A stretch of DNA of 64,000 bases from a virus, in the IMG/VR virus record IMGVR_UViG_3300030108_004965, positions 62,001 to 126,000 of that record; one strand, written 5' to 3'. This document shows, piece by piece, positions 31,747 through 38,226 of the stretch. The notes under the pieces were generated by a model. It was not told the origin of the DNA, did no database searches, and was given only the letters and a program-made list of their open reading frames with translations. The translations under genes were made by a program, and so were the position numbers. Within the stretch, counting starts at the first letter, position 1, and each line of letters begins with the position of its first letter.

Positions 31747-31789
31747 AATGTATCATGTCCTCGAAATAAATCAAGGACATTTTTTGTCC
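31747..31789 (-). promoter_or_regulatory. Class II-type activator site and promoter
   Basis: GGACATTTTTTGTCC (31775-31789) abuts TTGATT (31769-31774), 16 bp, TACATT (31747-31752). Drives 31717 to 31068. Confidence 0.8.
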
Positions 31790-31791
31790 GA

Positions 31792-32772
31792 TTATGGAAC
31801 ATGGTATCCATAAGATTTCAATCGTGCCTTAAGTTTCCCAGCGTTGCGACCTCTACGGGATGGATGGAACTTTGCTATCAACGGGGCTAGTTTACAGTTA
31901 ACTTCCCAAAGATTTTTGTTTTTTGCAATCCATTCCCAACACTCGGTATATCCATTGTTAAACCATTCTTCAGTAGGAATGTTCTCACTTGGTGCAAGGA
32001 TGTTATCTATTCTAGCACCCCAACTAGAGCCACGGTTGAACAACTCAGCAATCTTACCTTCTTTGCCCTGCTGGGTGTCGTTAATAACAAGAGAATGAAA
32101 CGGGTTTGTTAGTGTATGAGTTTGACCATCTATCAATACATCAATGCTTAACTCTGATTTGTAATCCCAATCTGATAGCGTCAAACCCATGTTGACCTGA
32201 TCCCAAGAAATAGCGGTGACAATACCAATCCCTGACCAGTTCTCTAGCCATAGGCCATTTTGTCGAAAGTGACTAGCAGACAAAGAAAGCAATGCACCTT
32301 CAGCAAAGCCCATACCCTTCACAAAACGCTCATAGAATAACTTGCGATAGTTCTGAGAGGCTCGGCCAAGATCGTCGATGAAGTTGTGCATAACATCGCA
32401 GTTCCTACGGTTATGCCCAGTCTCTCCGCAGAAGCCACAAGAAGTCTTGCGCTTTCGAGGCTTAACGCCCAGCCGTTCTAGTCGATCTTTCTTTTCCTTT
32501 CTGGCTTGTATCCGACGTTGTTGTCGGTCGTAGGCAGACTGCATGTTTCTGAAGATACGGTCATGATAAATCAACCTACCATCTTGATCTCTCTTACCGT
32601 AGGTGTTCCCATACCAAGTGGTGAACAGGCTAATGTCGGGTTCTTTGCCCTGCTTCTTCAGTTCCACCATCTTGGCTGGTACAGGGCAGGTCATCCACAT
32701 GTGACCTTCATTGCCACAGGTAGGGCAGTGTGTTGCTCGTTTATATCGATTTCTTTCTTCGTATATTTTCAT
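31792..32772 (-). CDS. Double zinc-knuckle protein, paralog of 29836-30735
   Basis: 326 aa from ATG 32772 (GGAGG, 5 nt). Knuckles C16-C19-H24-C29 (CPTCGNEGHMWMTC) and C112-C115-H120-C125 (CGFCGETGHNRRNC) are separated by a longer basic linker than in the paralog. The C-terminal half has GIGIVTAISWDQVNM, comparable to GVVTDVNWHEL in the other copy, and IPTEEWFNNGYTECWEW. The basic tail (KFHPSRRGRNAGKLKARL) is specific to this copy. Confidence 0.78.
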   Translation of the reverse strand: MKIYEERNRYKRATHCPTCGNEGHMWMTCPVPAKMVELKKQGKEPDISLFTTWYGNTYGKRDQDGRLIYHDRIFRNMQSAYDRQQRRIQARKEKKDRLERLGVKPRKRKTSCGFCGETGHNRRNCDVMHNFIDDLGRASQNYRKLFYERFVKGMGFAEGALLSLSASHFRQNGLWLENWSGIGIVTAISWDQVNMGLTLSDWDYKSELSIDVLIDGQTHTLTNPFHSLVINDTQQGKEGKIAELFNRGSSWGARIDNILAPSENIPTEEWFNNGYTECWEWIAKNKNLWEVNCKLAPLIAKFHPSRRGRNAGKLKARLKSYGYHVP

Positions 32773-32796
32773 TTCGACCTCCAAGTCGTTTGGGTT

Positions 32797-32833
32797 ATAT
32801 AGAACACTTATCGGGTTCAGTTGGTTTTGTCAA
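32797..32833 (-). promoter_or_regulatory. AACCCG-type promoter
   Basis: TTGACA (32828-32833), GAACCCGATAAG spacer element, then GTTCTATATAACCC. Drives 32772. Confidence 0.62.
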
Positions 32834-33024
32834 ACATTTTCTTGATTTTTCTTTATAGCCTCGGTGATCTCGATAAAGTCATCTTTTTTTATTTTTGCAA
32901 GAGCCAGACTAACAATGGCTGGGTCTGTATCCATTCCTTCTATTATATCTTGCAGTTCCCATATGCCCGATTGCTGTAAGATGTGCAATGAGTTAACGGA
33001 GATTTCTAAATCAACTAGGTTCAT
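32830..33024 (-). CDS. Hypothetical helical protein (64 aa)
   Basis: ATG 33024 with GGAGG. MNLVDLEISVNSLHILQQSG, a Leu-rich helical protein ending EITEAIKKNQENV. Its last codons overlap the next promoter. The family is not recognised. Confidence 0.65.
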   Translation of the reverse strand: MNLVDLEISVNSLHILQQSGIWELQDIIEGMDTDPAIVSLALAKIKKDDFIEITEAIKKNQENV

Positions 33025-33259
33025 TTTGTACCTCCTGTATGACTTCGATTTCATTGGACGAACAGCCGATATAGTCTCCGTTCTCCAATGCTACGTGCCA
33101 ACGACCCCAGTGTTCTTGTCCGTGTTCATCGACACCTTCATCGGCCATGACTATCCCGATCCTGTCGGAATAAACATAGCCCCTTTTATCTTTCCATTCT
33201 TTTACAATGACCAGTTCCCCGATCTGAATGGCTTTTTTGCTTCTGTTTATTTTTAACAT
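33011..33259 (-). CDS. GDLV-family small protein (GELV variant)
   Basis: 82 aa with a basic extension: MLKINRSKKAIQIGELVIVK, DRIGIVMADEGV, RWHVALENGDYIG, IEVIQEVQ. Confidence 0.77.
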   Translation of the reverse strand: MLKINRSKKAIQIGELVIVKEWKDKRGYVYSDRIGIVMADEGVDEHGQEHWGRWHVALENGDYIGCSSNEIEVIQEVQNEPS

Positions 33260-33420
33260 AGTATCTCCAAATCTTCTTTGTCTACCCAATCATCTACCAA
33301 ATCTTCTTCACAGACCCAATAGCAAAGTATCATTCCATCCGCTAAATCTTCATGATCCACGATGATACCTATCCCCCAGTAGGGATAACGGGGGTTGTGG
33401 ACTAAATCTCCTATTTTCAT
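33253..33420 (-). CDS. GDLV-family small protein
   Basis: 55 aa, acidic: MKIGDLVHNPRYPYWGIGII, MILCYWVCEEDLVDDWV, EDLEILC. Confidence 0.8.
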   Translation of the reverse strand: MKIGDLVHNPRYPYWGIGIIVDHEDLADGMILCYWVCEEDLVDDWVDKEDLEILC

Positions 33421-33617
33421 ATTACCTCCAAGTAGTAGCCATATTCGTGCGTAGGAGATGCGTTGTGTGCCCACAGCACCGCATACTCCTCATGTTCGTC
33501 CTCATACCCCCCTGCACCTCGGTAGGAGACTATCATCCCGATCCAATCGAACTCATTGCCAGATGGATCAGCGAAGCCCTTCTGGATCTTTACAAGGTCG
33601 CCTATCTCAAAGTTCAT
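33417..33617 (-). CDS. GDLV-family small protein
   Basis: 66 aa: MNFEIGDLVKIQKGFADPSG, WIGMIVSYRGAG, YAVLWAHNASP and YYLEVI. The stop TGA overlaps the next ATG. Confidence 0.8.
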   Translation of the reverse strand: MNFEIGDLVKIQKGFADPSGNEFDWIGMIVSYRGAGGYEDEHEEYAVLWAHNASPTHEYGYYLEVI

Positions 33618-33894
33618 CCTTCACCTCCTTAACGTCCAGAAATGAGCCTATATAACCCACAGGACACCTATACATTATGACCCTCCAGCCCATGAACTGG
33701 GTAGGTAGACGGGTATGCCACGGGGATACCTCGGTATCCTCTGTCTCTGCGTATACGTCTAGTGTAGTACCGCAGTCATTCGATGCCTTGCGGATGTAGA
33801 AGGCACTATCCGTACACTCTATCACTAAGGATTTTATCTCTTCTTTTGCCTCGTCAAACGGGGCTTTCTCTTTATTCCAATGTATGTTAGCCAT
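33607..33894 (-). CDS. Conserved hypothetical protein (95 aa)
   Basis: MANIHWNKEKAPFDEAKEEI, then LVIECTDSAFYIRKASND and QFMGWRVIMYRCPVG. Likely alpha plus beta. GGAGGTGATAA precedes the ATG. It interrupts the array but shares its operon; function unknown. Confidence 0.7.
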   Translation of the reverse strand: MANIHWNKEKAPFDEAKEEIKSLVIECTDSAFYIRKASNDCGTTLDVYAETEDTEVSPWHTRLPTQFMGWRVIMYRCPVGYIGSFLDVKEVKDEL

Positions 33895-34036
33895 TTATCA
33901 CCTCCATTTCGCTTTCTATGTGATAGCCTTGTGTGCCATCAGTCCACTGAACATAAAACTCTCCGTCGTATACCACTTCTGTGATAATGCCGATGTCTCC
34001 ATCTTCGTTGTATCTTACTAAATCACCTACTTCCAT
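33887..34036 (-). CDS. GDLV-family small protein
   Basis: 49 aa, the shortest: MEVGDLVRYNEDGDIGIITE, YVQWTDGTQGYH, MEVING. It shares an identical 34-nt start region with the next copy upstream. Confidence 0.8.
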   Translation of the reverse strand: MEVGDLVRYNEDGDIGIITEVVYDGEFYVQWTDGTQGYHIESEMEVING

Positions 34037-34202
34037 TTATCACCTCCAAGTTTTCTTTTCGTTCATAACTGCTTTTTTGATTGCTCCACTGGATCAGGCA
34101 CTGTTCCACTATCCCGAATGGGGTATATCCAAGCCGTTTCCTAACGACAATACCAAACAACCACTTTGTGTGCTTGGGGCTTACTAAATCACCTACTTCC
34201 AT
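34023..34202 (-). CDS. GDLV-family small protein
   Basis: 59 aa: MEVGDLVSPKHTKWLFGIVV, VEQCLIQWSNQKSS, NLEVINGSR. Basic, unlike its acidic neighbour at 33887. Confidence 0.8.
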   Translation of the reverse strand: MEVGDLVSPKHTKWLFGIVVRKRLGYTPFGIVEQCLIQWSNQKSSYERKENLEVINGSR

Positions 34203-34350
34203 TTATCACCTCCATATCGCTTGGGTTCATAAATCCCAAATCTCCACAAGACCATTGTACCCACCAGCCACCTGTGTTGTGCTTGACAATAATACCTGTC
34301 CTGTTGCACCCATACTTTGACTTCATCTTTACTAAATCACCTACTTTCAT
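34189..34350 (-). CDS. GDLV-family small protein
   Basis: 53 aa: MKVGDLVKMKSKYGCNRTGI, IVKHNTGGWWVQWSCGD and DMEVINGSR. Confidence 0.82.
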   Translation of the reverse strand: MKVGDLVKMKSKYGCNRTGIIVKHNTGGWWVQWSCGDLGFMNPSDMEVINGSR

Positions 34351-34526
34351 ATTACCTCCAACTGAGTTGGGAAATACATTCCGTACTTTCCTGTGTTGAG
34401 CCACAAAACTCTCGTTCTTTGAAACTGGCCAGTTGGTGACATTGATCCTTCTATGACCATGCCAAACCAGTTTGATTTGTCGTGAGAGGTTTTGTGCCTA
34501 AACTTTACCAAATCACCTACTTTCAT
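34347..34526 (-). CDS. GDLV-family small protein
   Basis: 59 aa: MKVGDLVKFRHKTSHDKSNW, FGMVIEGSMS, TRVLWLNTGKYGMY, QLEVI. A GGAGGTAATATG start cassette follows in its C-terminal codons. Confidence 0.82.
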   Translation of the reverse strand: MKVGDLVKFRHKTSHDKSNWFGMVIEGSMSPTGQFQRTRVLWLNTGKYGMYFPTQLEVI

Positions 34527-34689
34527 TTATCACCTCCACATGATAACTGCCGCCAGTTGTAATGCGGCCATCACCCCACTGAATACGGTAAATCCAATGA
34601 ACAGGGTTTACTTGTTTCTTCTTGCTTATTACAATCCCAACACCTTGTTTCGGGTTGGTTGTTAGTTTTACCAAATCACCTACTTCCAT
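34513..34689 (-). CDS. GDLV-family small protein
   Basis: 58 aa: MEVGDLVKLTTNPKQGVGIV, HWIYRIQWGDGRIT, HVEVINESR. Confidence 0.82.
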   Translation of the reverse strand: MEVGDLVKLTTNPKQGVGIVISKKKQVNPVHWIYRIQWGDGRITTGGSYHVEVINESR

Positions 34690-34828
34690 TTATCACCTCC
34701 AGTGATGTTAAAGGGCATAGGTAGATTTCATTATTGAACATAACACAGCAGTCACCATTTCTTCTTATCTCTACAAGAACACCGATGGTTGGGTCATTCG
34801 CAAACAAAACTAAATCACCTATATTCAT
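34676..34828 (-). CDS. GDLV-family small protein
   Basis: 50 aa: MNIGDLVLFANDPTIGVLVE, CCVMFNNEIYLC, SLEVINGSR. ATG 34828 has only a weak GGGG upstream and overlaps the end of 34830 by none (1-bp gap). Confidence 0.75.
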   Translation of the reverse strand: MNIGDLVLFANDPTIGVLVEIRRNGDCCVMFNNEIYLCPLTSLEVINGSR

Positions 34829-34829
34829 A

Positions 34830-35201
34830 TCAATACCCCACTTGTATTTCACGCTTGACATGGATCTCACTTTCCCACCAGTCGCCACGATACTCTATGT
34901 CTTCGAGTTCTTCGCCAATGCGGAGGAAGCGAAACTTTTCTCTTTTTTCAACATCTTCCTCCATAGCGTCCATAAACTTCTCAAACATTTGAATGTCTTC
35001 AAACTCATTGAAGGTGGTATACCATTTTATACTATTGCACGTAAAGAGCCAATGCCCCTCGCATTGATAGTCTTTATCGAACTCAAAGTCAGACATATCT
35101 CCAAAGATTTGAGCCATGAGTTCTTCTGTTTTGAGAAAGGTGAGGAAGTCACCTTGTAAGTCTTTGTGTATTGCTATTGCAACGTCTGATCTGTATCCCA
35201 T
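34830..35201 (-). CDS. Conserved phage protein (MGYRSDV family)
   Basis: 123 aa, acidic: MGYRSDVAIAIHKDLQGDFL, then FDKDYQCEGHWLFTCNSIKW and MDAMEEDVEKREKFRFLRIG. The MGYRSDVA start is one I recall in several phage families; function unassigned. AGGAGG supports the start. It is the first gene of the long array operon down to 33024. Confidence 0.78.
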   Translation of the reverse strand: MGYRSDVAIAIHKDLQGDFLTFLKTEELMAQIFGDMSDFEFDKDYQCEGHWLFTCNSIKWYTTFNEFEDIQMFEKFMDAMEEDVEKREKFRFLRIGEELEDIEYRGDWWESEIHVKREIQVGY

Positions 35202-35232
35202 TGGACACCTCCTGTTTGTTGGTTATACTATA

Positions 35233-35275
35233 AGTGTATCACGACCAGCCAAAAAAGCAAGGTCATTTTTTGTCC
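35233..35275 (-). promoter_or_regulatory. Class II-type activator site and promoter
   Basis: GGTCATTTTTTGTCC (35261-35275) abuts TTGCTT (35255-35260), 16 bp, TACACT (35233-35238). It overlaps the stop of 35263. Drives 35201 to 32830. Confidence 0.78.
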
Positions 35276-35445
35276 GTTTTTATTATTCTTAATTCGACCT
35301 CGGCAATCTCGGAGATAACTCCATCGTTCCACCAAACTCTATACCATCTGTTCCCTGTGTACATGTGCGAAGAGATTACAATGCCGATCTTCTTTGTGTT
35401 GCTCCAAGTCCAGATAAACTCGACAAGTTCACCGTTCTGGATCAT
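35263..35445 (-). CDS. GDLV-family small protein (GELV variant)
   Basis: 60 aa: MIQNGELVEFIWTWSNTKKI, GIVISSHMY, YRVWWNDGVIS, VELRIIKTDKK. Last gene of the operon from 37120. Confidence 0.78.
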   Translation of the reverse strand: MIQNGELVEFIWTWSNTKKIGIVISSHMYTGNRWYRVWWNDGVISEIAEVELRIIKTDKK

Positions 35446-35626
35446 CATTTAAGGCCATTAGTTCACAGTCTATAAGGTCAATCCCTTCAGTTCCATCTGC
35501 CCACAAAACATCGTAAGTTGTCTGATTGAATGTATTTAACTCTGGGCTTGTTATATCCGAAACGATCCCGATCATTCCGTGGTCTGCGTCGTATTGTATC
35601 CACATAACTAAATCACCTATTTTCAT
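35429..35626 (-). CDS. GDLV-family small protein
   Basis: 65 aa, acidic: MKIGDLVMWIQYDADHGMIG, IVSDITSPE, YDVLWADGTEG, CELMALNDDPER. Confidence 0.8.
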   Translation of the reverse strand: MKIGDLVMWIQYDADHGMIGIVSDITSPELNTFNQTTYDVLWADGTEGIDLIDCELMALNDDPER

Positions 35627-35783
35627 TTATCACCTCCAATCCACTGGTGTACATTCCAGACCTGCTTCCGCACTGCCAGAACACCACGGCATATTCCTGA
35701 GCATGCACATGAAAACACAATATGTTCTCTACTATTCCGTACTGTTCGTGTTCTTTGTGTTTTACTAAATCACCTACTTTCAT
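35613..35783 (-). CDS. GDLV-family small protein
   Basis: 56 aa: MKVGDLVKHKEHEQYGIVEN, YAVVFWQCGSRS, GLEVINENR. Confidence 0.82.
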   Translation of the reverse strand: MKVGDLVKHKEHEQYGIVENILCFHVHAQEYAVVFWQCGSRSGMYTSGLEVINENR

Positions 35784-35934
35784 TTATCACCTCCAACCAT
35801 TGGATCTCGATCCAGTAGGTTTTACCACTAGACCAATAAACATTCGCATATCCTTTTGTAACCTCGACAATCATTCCGGTGTCTCCGGCAGAAGGATAAT
35901 CTTCACCTACTATAACTAAATCACCCCTCTCCAT
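35770..35934 (-). CDS. GDLV-family small protein
   Basis: 54 aa: MERGDLVIVGEDYPSAGDTG, MIVEVTKGYANVYWSSGKTY, WLEVINESR. Confidence 0.8.
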   Translation of the reverse strand: MERGDLVIVGEDYPSAGDTGMIVEVTKGYANVYWSSGKTYWIEIQWLEVINESR

Positions 35935-36121
35935 CGAACACCTCGTCGATGCTATCTATCTTCTTGATGAAATGCCCAGCAATGTCAGGGTGCTTTACTT
36001 TGAGCCACATGCCCACAATGTCGCACTCCCACATGTCTACAACCTCATAGTACACGGGTTCATAGTTTTGATACACTCCGTACCTTTTTGCTGTTACCTT
36101 ATCGCCTATTTTTATTCGCAT
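35921..36121 (-). CDS. GDLV-like protein (GDKV variant)
   Basis: 66 aa: MRIKIGDKVTAKRYGVYQNY, YYEVVDMWECDIVGMWLKV, IDEVFDGEG. The second strand is less family-like; the overlap arrangement is kept. Confidence 0.72.
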   Translation of the reverse strand: MRIKIGDKVTAKRYGVYQNYEPVYYEVVDMWECDIVGMWLKVKHPDIAGHFIKKIDSIDEVFDGEG

Positions 36122-36297
36122 AATACCTCCATGCCCCAACTGTCATACGTCCAGCCTCTACCAGATCGCCCGTTTGAGAAAAGAACAACAAAGTAAGATT
36201 TACCCTCCATCCTATATTCTTCCGTCGCAATACCCAACGCACCAACCAATTGTTTGTTGTCGCTTTTTGTGACCATCACTAAACTACCTACTTTCAT
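36112..36297 (-). CDS. GDLV-family small protein (GSLV variant)
   Basis: 61 aa: MKVGSLVMVTKSDNKQLVGA, LGIATEEYRM, YFVVLFSNGRSG, GMEVLCE. Confidence 0.78.
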   Translation of the reverse strand: MKVGSLVMVTKSDNKQLVGALGIATEEYRMEGKSYFVVLFSNGRSGRGWTYDSWGMEVLCE

Positions 36298-36445
36298 TTA
36301 TCACCTCCATTCTTCTGGCTGGTGTCCAAGAATGATCCCCATCGTACCAAAGCACCTTGATGGTGAACTCATTCTGGCCAATCTCTGTTACTATTCCCAT
36401 TTGTTCACTATGGAATACATGCTTTACTAAATCACCTACTTTCAT
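36284..36445 (-). CDS. GDLV-family small protein
   Basis: 53 aa: MKVGDLVKHVFHSEQMGIVT, IKVLWYDGDHSW, RMEVINESR. Confidence 0.82.
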   Translation of the reverse strand: MKVGDLVKHVFHSEQMGIVTEIGQNEFTIKVLWYDGDHSWTPARRMEVINESR

Positions 36446-36624
36446 GATGCCTCCTGTTTGTCGTCTAAGGGTCTGTAAAAGACCCTCCAGTTAATGTCGC
36501 CAATCTGGCAATACCTGTCTTTGTCTAGGTTGATACAGCCGATATATCCACCAACCAATGATGGTTCTGTGACTACGTATCTGTCGCCTAGATCCTTGTG
36601 TATGTAAATGTCGCCTACTTTCAT
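36442..36624 (-). CDS. GDLV-like protein (GDIY variant)
   Basis: 60 aa: MKVGDIYIHKDLGDRYVVTE, GGYIGCINLDKD, INWRVFYRPLDDKQEAS. Lacks the LEVI end. Confidence 0.74.
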   Translation of the reverse strand: MKVGDIYIHKDLGDRYVVTEPSLVGGYIGCINLDKDRYCQIGDINWRVFYRPLDDKQEAS

Positions 36625-36782
36625 ATTACCTCCAACAGATCCTTGTGGATACGGAATGTTAGGTTCGGTTTCCTCGATCTGTTCTTCTTATGAATAAAAA
36701 CAGCACAGTGTGTCGAAGATGCACTGACAACGATACCTATTTCTTTTGTGCTTTTGGTCATTACCAAATCTCCTGATTTCAT
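36621..36782 (-). CDS. GDLV-family small protein
   Basis: 53 aa, strongly basic: MKSGDLVMTKSTKEIGIVVS, CAVFIHKKNRSRKP, LLEVI. The overlapping 133-aa frame at 36688-37089 is a shadow. Confidence 0.78.
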   Translation of the reverse strand: MKSGDLVMTKSTKEIGIVVSASSTHCAVFIHKKNRSRKPNLTFRIHKDLLEVI

Positions 36783-37120
36783 GATGCTTTCCCCTTGTGA
36801 TTAGAGTTGCCGATGTTCTCTCCAACCTTGGAGAAAGCCACGTTATTAAGACCGCCACGACGTTGGTTATTCCAGCCTCTGTTGGCTTCCCAAGTCTTGC
36901 CGTAAATCTCTGCGTCATCCTCGCTGTCGAAGCGTAGGATCTGCATAGCCGCCATCTTACCATCACCGGTAGTGAAGGCACGAACTCTGCTCTTGATTTC
37001 AAGACCAAGTTCCTCGACGCAATCGGGACACTCGTTGATCTTGCCACCTGCCCGTCGCTTTTTAGGGCATTGCAAACTAAAGTCATCACCGCAGTGAATA
37101 CATTCTCTTATGTGTCTCAT
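36779..37120 (-). CDS. Zinc-ribbon protein
   Basis: 113 aa from ATG 37120 (GGAGG). Two CxxC pairs (C7-C10 and C31-C34: MRHIRECIHCGDDF, INECPDCVEEL) form a treble-clef or zinc-ribbon site. KMAAMQILRFDSEDDAEIYG and Asn/Gly/Arg-rich C-terminal stretches follow. It is the first gene of the 37120-35263 operon. Nucleic-acid or protein binding is possible. Confidence 0.74.
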   Translation of the reverse strand: MRHIRECIHCGDDFSLQCPKKRRAGGKINECPDCVEELGLEIKSRVRAFTTGDGKMAAMQILRFDSEDDAEIYGKTWEANRGWNNQRRGGLNNVAFSKVGENIGNSNHKGKAS

Positions 37121-37152
37121 TTGACACCTCCGTTTTGTTTGGGTTATACTAT

Positions 37153-37195
37153 ATCGTATCACGTTGTTAAAATAAATCAAGGACAAATTATGTCC
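37153..37195 (-). promoter_or_regulatory. Class II-type activator site and promoter
   Basis: GGACAAATTATGTCC (37181-37195) abuts TTGATT (37175-37180), 16 bp, TACGAT (37153-37158). Drives 37120 to 35263. Confidence 0.8.
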
Positions 37196-37401
37196 GAAAA
37201 TGCTTTGTAGAGTGCTGGTGTCCAGTCGCTCGGCTTTATCTCATAGTGAAACATTGATTTCCAAGTCTCACTACAAGTGAAGTCTCCATCGTTCCAAGCC
37301 ACTTGGAACATCTCACGATCATCATCATAATCGACAACAATCCCAATGAAAACGTCATCTGTGTCGCTTCTTACGAAGTCTCCGATCTTGAAGTTATTCA
37401 T
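37177..37401 (-). CDS. GDLV-family small protein (GDFV variant)
   Basis: 74 aa: MNNFKIGDFVRSDTDDVFIG, IVVDYDDDREMFQVAWNDGD, then an added helical C-terminus (SDWTPALYKAFSDIICP) that reads across the next operator. Confidence 0.78.
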   Translation of the reverse strand: MNNFKIGDFVRSDTDDVFIGIVVDYDDDREMFQVAWNDGDFTCSETWKSMFHYEIKPSDWTPALYKAFSDIICP

Positions 37402-37603
37402 AGATACCCCCAAGATGCCTAATTTCATCCGTGTAGTGTGGCTGGATGCGTTCATCATAAACTCCATTCAGCCACTCAACAAGGACTTGTCCATAGCCTT
37501 CTTCTGTTATCACCATGCCTATCGGCAATGTAACATCATTTTCCGATGGATCTGGTGTCCAATGTGCGTCATAAACTAAATCACCAATCTTGAACTCACT
37601 CAT
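37394..37603 (-). CDS. GDLV-family small protein
   Basis: 69 aa: MSEFKIGDLVYDAHWTPDPS, LPIGMVITEEGYGQVLVEWL, ending GGIYE. Confidence 0.8.
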   Translation of the reverse strand: MSEFKIGDLVYDAHWTPDPSENDVTLPIGMVITEEGYGQVLVEWLNGVYDERIQPHYTDEIRHLGGIYE

Positions 37604-37853
37604 AATCGCCTCCATCACTGTCGATACCTCCGAAAATCTTCGGATTTCTTTCTTGAACCTGCTTCATACATCGCACTGCTTGCTCATACTGCTCTCTGTA
37701 TTCGTCATTAGGTTCTATCTGATACATAAGTTGCAACTCATGCACACGTTCTTTTATTGCAGTTAGAATAAGAATGTCAACCTGCTCATGTATTGTTGGT
37801 TCTCTTCCTAAGATGGTTTCTAACTCTTGGTTCATTTTTTTAATCGCACTCAT
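37596..37853 (-). CDS. Hypothetical helical protein (85 aa)
   Basis: MSAIKKMNQELETILGREPT, then a long helix (ILILTAIKERVHELQLMYQI) and an acidic Gly/Asp end. GGAG supports the start. No family is recognised. Confidence 0.68.
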   Translation of the reverse strand: MSAIKKMNQELETILGREPTIHEQVDILILTAIKERVHELQLMYQIEPNDEYREQYEQAVRCMKQVQERNPKIFGGIDSDGGDYE

Positions 37854-38085
37854 GGCTATCTCCTTTGATTTCCTTGCAATACTTGATAAGACCTTTGTCC
37901 ATCAAGACAGTTTCGTTCTTGATTATATCGTGAAAGCGGTAGTTGTTTATCACAATACCATCGCTCCTTTTTATTGTTTCTTCTCCTATAAATAGAAGCA
38001 TATCCCAGCCACGATCCCATGAGTTGTTATCATAGTTCCATTGGTTCGTTCGCCAACGGCATTTGTATAATAATCCTGCTGTCAT
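37840..38085 (-). CDS. Hypothetical protein (81 aa), possible distant barrel
   Basis: MTAGLLYKCRWRTNQWNYDN, WDMLLFIGEETIKRSDGIVI, ending LIKYCKEIKGDSHECD. Alternating strands suggest a beta barrel, but there is no GDLV. First gene of its operon. Confidence 0.66.
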   Translation of the reverse strand: MTAGLLYKCRWRTNQWNYDNNSWDRGWDMLLFIGEETIKRSDGIVINNYRFHDIIKNETVLMDKGLIKYCKEIKGDSHECD

Positions 38086-38114
38086 TTTGTCCTCCTGACT
38101 TTGGGTTATACTAT

Positions 38115-38178
38115 ATTGTATCCCGTTGTGGTTCAGTTGTCAAATCTTTTCTGTTTCTTTTCCGGACATTTTTTGACC
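38115..38178 (-). promoter_or_regulatory. Promoter with distal palindrome
   Basis: TTGACA (38138-38143), 17 bp, TACAAT (38115-38120). GGACATTTTTTGACC (38164-38178) is centred about -63. Drives 38085 to 37177. Confidence 0.75.
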
Positions 38179-38226
38179 GCCTCACATGTGATAATAAAAG
38201 GATCGCATACATGCGGAATGAGATTG

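Noticed and set aside
36688-37089. 133-aa minus-strand frame
   Set aside because: Shadow of the zinc-ribbon gene (36779-37120) and a GDLV gene; no ribosome-binding site and skewed composition.
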